Shown piece after piece: positions 11,285 through 12,591 of a DNA stretch of 12,591 nt. The DNA is taken from assembly GCA_903913365.1 (NCBI GenBank), contig CAIWKW010000197.1:1-12591 (forward strand). Direction: 5' to 3'. This DNA comes from Candidatus Doudnabacteria bacterium (GTDB lineage Bacteria > Patescibacteriota > Doudnabacteria > UBA920). The notes beneath the pieces were generated by a model that ran no database searches, was not told the DNA's origin, and was given only the letters and a program-made list of their open reading frames with translations. A program made the position numbers and the translations under genes. How positions within the stretch are numbered: the stretch's first letter is position 1; every line of letters begins with the position of its first letter.

Positions 11285-12591
11285 ACTTAGCAAACTGTTG
11301 CAATGCTGCATCCATTTGCGGGTCTTTGTTGGCGTTAACGTCGTCGGCAGTCAGTTTTACCGCAATATCGGGATCTAGCCCGTTGTGGTTCAAATTTACG
11401 CCGTTGGGGGTAATCCACTTGGCTATGGTAACCTTTATTGCGCTGTCTCCCGGCAAACTAACCAATTCCTGCACGCTGCCCTTGCCAAAACTTTTTTCAC
11501 CGAGCAACTTGGCAAAACCGTGGTCATGCAAAGCGCCGGACAAAATTTCCGCAGCCGATGCCGAGCCGCCGTTTATCATAACAATAGTTTTAAGGCCAGC
11601 GAGCTTAGGATTGCCTTCGGCTGTATATTTAATCGTTGTACCGTCGCTGTGGGCTTCGGAAACCACCAAGTCTCCCTGCTTTACCCAAGACGAAGCCAAA
11701 TCCACGGCCGTCTGTAAGTAGCCTCCCGGATTATTGCGTAAATCAACAATTACTCCGCTGACATTATGGACCAAAATATCCGCCACGGCCTGGTCAAACA
11801 AAGCTTTAGTGTCGTCGCCAAATTCGGAAACCGTAATCACGGCCACGGTTTTTTTCTGGCCGTTTATTGTAGCTTCTTTGTACGCAAGTTTAACGCTTTT
11901 TACAACTATGGTATCGCGCGTAATTTTTAAATCAAACGGCAAATCTTTGCCCGTGCGGAACAAGGTTAAAGTAACCTGAGTACCTTTTGTTCCGCGAATT
12001 TTATTTACCGCCTGGTCAACCGACCAATCTTGAGTGGATTGTCCGTCAACTTTAACAATAATATCCCCGGCCAAAATTCCCGCTTTTTTTGCCGGAGTGC
12101 CGTCAAGCGGTGCGATAATTACAATATTACCGTCTTTTTTGCCGACTTCCGCGCCTATGCCGCCAAAACTTCCCTGAAGGCTGGTTTGAAAATTCTTTAA
12201 ATCCTGCGGAGCAAAAAAAGTAGTGTAAGGATCGCCGGCCGCTGCAACCGCTCCGCTAACCGCGCCGTACAGAATTTTTTGCTGGTCAACCGGCTTGTCT
12301 ATGTATTTTTGGTTTAGCACGTCTATGGCCTTCCAGAGCAGGGTGTAATCAACGGTGCCAAGAGTGTCTTTCTGGTTAACCACTTTAAATTCTTTGGGCA
12401 CAAAAACAAAACCCTTATGCCCGGTTTGGTAGCCGGCATAATAGGAAATTATTATAATTAAAAAAACCGCAACCGCTTTAATTAAATAAGATTTTTTTTG
12501 AGATTTTGGAATTGCAGTTGGAATTGAAATTAAATTTTGTAAATTACAGGGTAAGCCCGAAAAGCTGAAAAGTCCATTGCTTGTAGTAAAA
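11283..12591 (-). CDS. S41 C-terminal processing protease, 5' end beyond window
   Basis: A membrane-anchored serine protease of the CtpA/Prc type, which trims or degrades envelope proteins at the C-terminus. About 435 residues are visible. The frame stays open to the right edge with no ATG, so the start lies outside. Near the visible N-terminus a Lys-flanked hydrophobic segment (KKSYLIKAVAVFLIIIISYY, around 12440-12500) is a signal anchor. A PDZ domain follows (GGIGAEVGKKDGNIVIIAPL through KAGILAGDIIVKVDG, about 11990-12170). The catalytic pair is in NGGSASAAEI and GEKSFGKGSVQ: the serine before AAEI and the lysine of FGKG are 25 residues apart, as in E. coli Prc. A GTG at 12401 is open but falls after the anchor, so it is not the start. 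It precedes alaS by 99 bp. ctpA or prc could apply; the family does not allow a firm symbol. Confidence 0.93.
   Translation of the reverse strand, partial: FTTSNGLFSFSGLPCNLQNLISIPTAIPKSQKKSYLIKAVAVFLIIIISYYAGYQTGHKGFVFVPKEFKVVNQKDTLGTVDYTLLWKAIDVLNQKYIDKPVDQQKILYGAVSGAVAAAGDPYTTFFAPQDLKNFQTSLQGSFGGIGAEVGKKDGNIVIIAPLDGTPAKKAGILAGDIIVKVDGQSTQDWSVDQAVNKIRGTKGTQVTLTLFRTGKDLPFDLKITRDTIVVKSVKLAYKEATINGQKKTVAVITVSEFGDDTKALFDQAVADILVHNVSGVIVDLRNNPGGYLQTAVDLASSWVKQGDLVVSEAHSDGTTIKYTAEGNPKLAGLKTIVMINGGSASAAEILSGALHDHGFAKLLGEKSFGKGSVQELVSLPGDSAIKVTIAKWITPNGVNLNHNGLDPDIAVKLTADDVNANKDPQMDAALQQFAK

Noticed and set aside
12399..12401. GTG start for the S41 protease
   Set aside because: The frame is open to the window edge, and the upstream codons encode a signal anchor expected for this family.
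1..12591. CRISPR array, tRNA or rRNA gene
   Set aside because: No regularly spaced direct repeats with unique spacers and no cloverleaf or rRNA sequence were recognised. The short repeats are mirror-arm hairpins.

Overview
The window is a compact, AT-leaning stretch of bacterial chromosome with every recognisable gene on the minus strand. Its traits suggest a Candidate Phyla Radiation (Patescibacteria, probably Parcubacteria-like) genome. They are an AlaRS that stops after its editing domain, a compact phosphoglucose isomerase, ribosomal genes almost without Shine-Dalgarno sites, a membrane-anchored baseplate-J-like protein of a type I associate with CPR genomes, and a solitary four-helix-bundle (23S intervening-sequence type) gene. 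This placement is an inference; no rRNA marker is present. All 14 stop codons visible in the window are TAA (11) or TAG (3), and none is TGA. Layout in the direction of transcription, from high to low coordinates: an S41 C-terminal processing protease, open past the right edge; alaS; a four-helix-bundle gene inside a cassette with inverted repeats at its ends; a compact pgi; and a 576-aa single-pass membrane protein with its own promoter. A second clear sigma70 promoter then starts the translation/transcription cluster infA-rpmJ-rpsM-rpsK-rpsD-rpoA-rplQ-rplM-rpsI, which ends in an intrinsic terminator. A zeta-toxin-like P-loop kinase follows and is cut by the left edge. The canonical genes that usually precede infA (secY, adk, map) are absent, so infA begins its own transcription unit.

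The most interesting content lies between and inside the genes, where at least five kinds of small palindromic element occur. (1) A dispersed hairpin repeat with near-identical arms fills three ribosomal-protein spacers (rplQ/rpoA, rpsD/rpsK, rpsM/rpmJ), with a half-copy in rplM/rplQ. (2) A 141-bp composite palindrome with 11-bp terminal inverted repeats is inserted in frame inside alaS and adds 47 codons. (3) A 15-bp palindrome, TCCGCCNNNGGCGGA, forms a tandem dimer in frame in the rpsI N-terminal extension and recurs as a near-copy in the rpsM/rpsK spacer. (4) A cassette with paired 10-bp TAGCTTGTAG repeats in inverted orientation carries the four-helix-bundle gene and is wedged between the alaS stop codon and the pgi start. 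(5) A GCCCACCC...GGGTGGGC palindrome lies beyond the rpsI terminator.

Other spacers (rpmJ/infA, pgi/576-aa gene, alaS/protease) hold long imperfect hairpins with the same plan but different words. Together these suggest a genome under continuing invasion by, or local generation of, palindromic sequence, including in-frame insertions into essential genes much like the Rickettsia palindromic elements.
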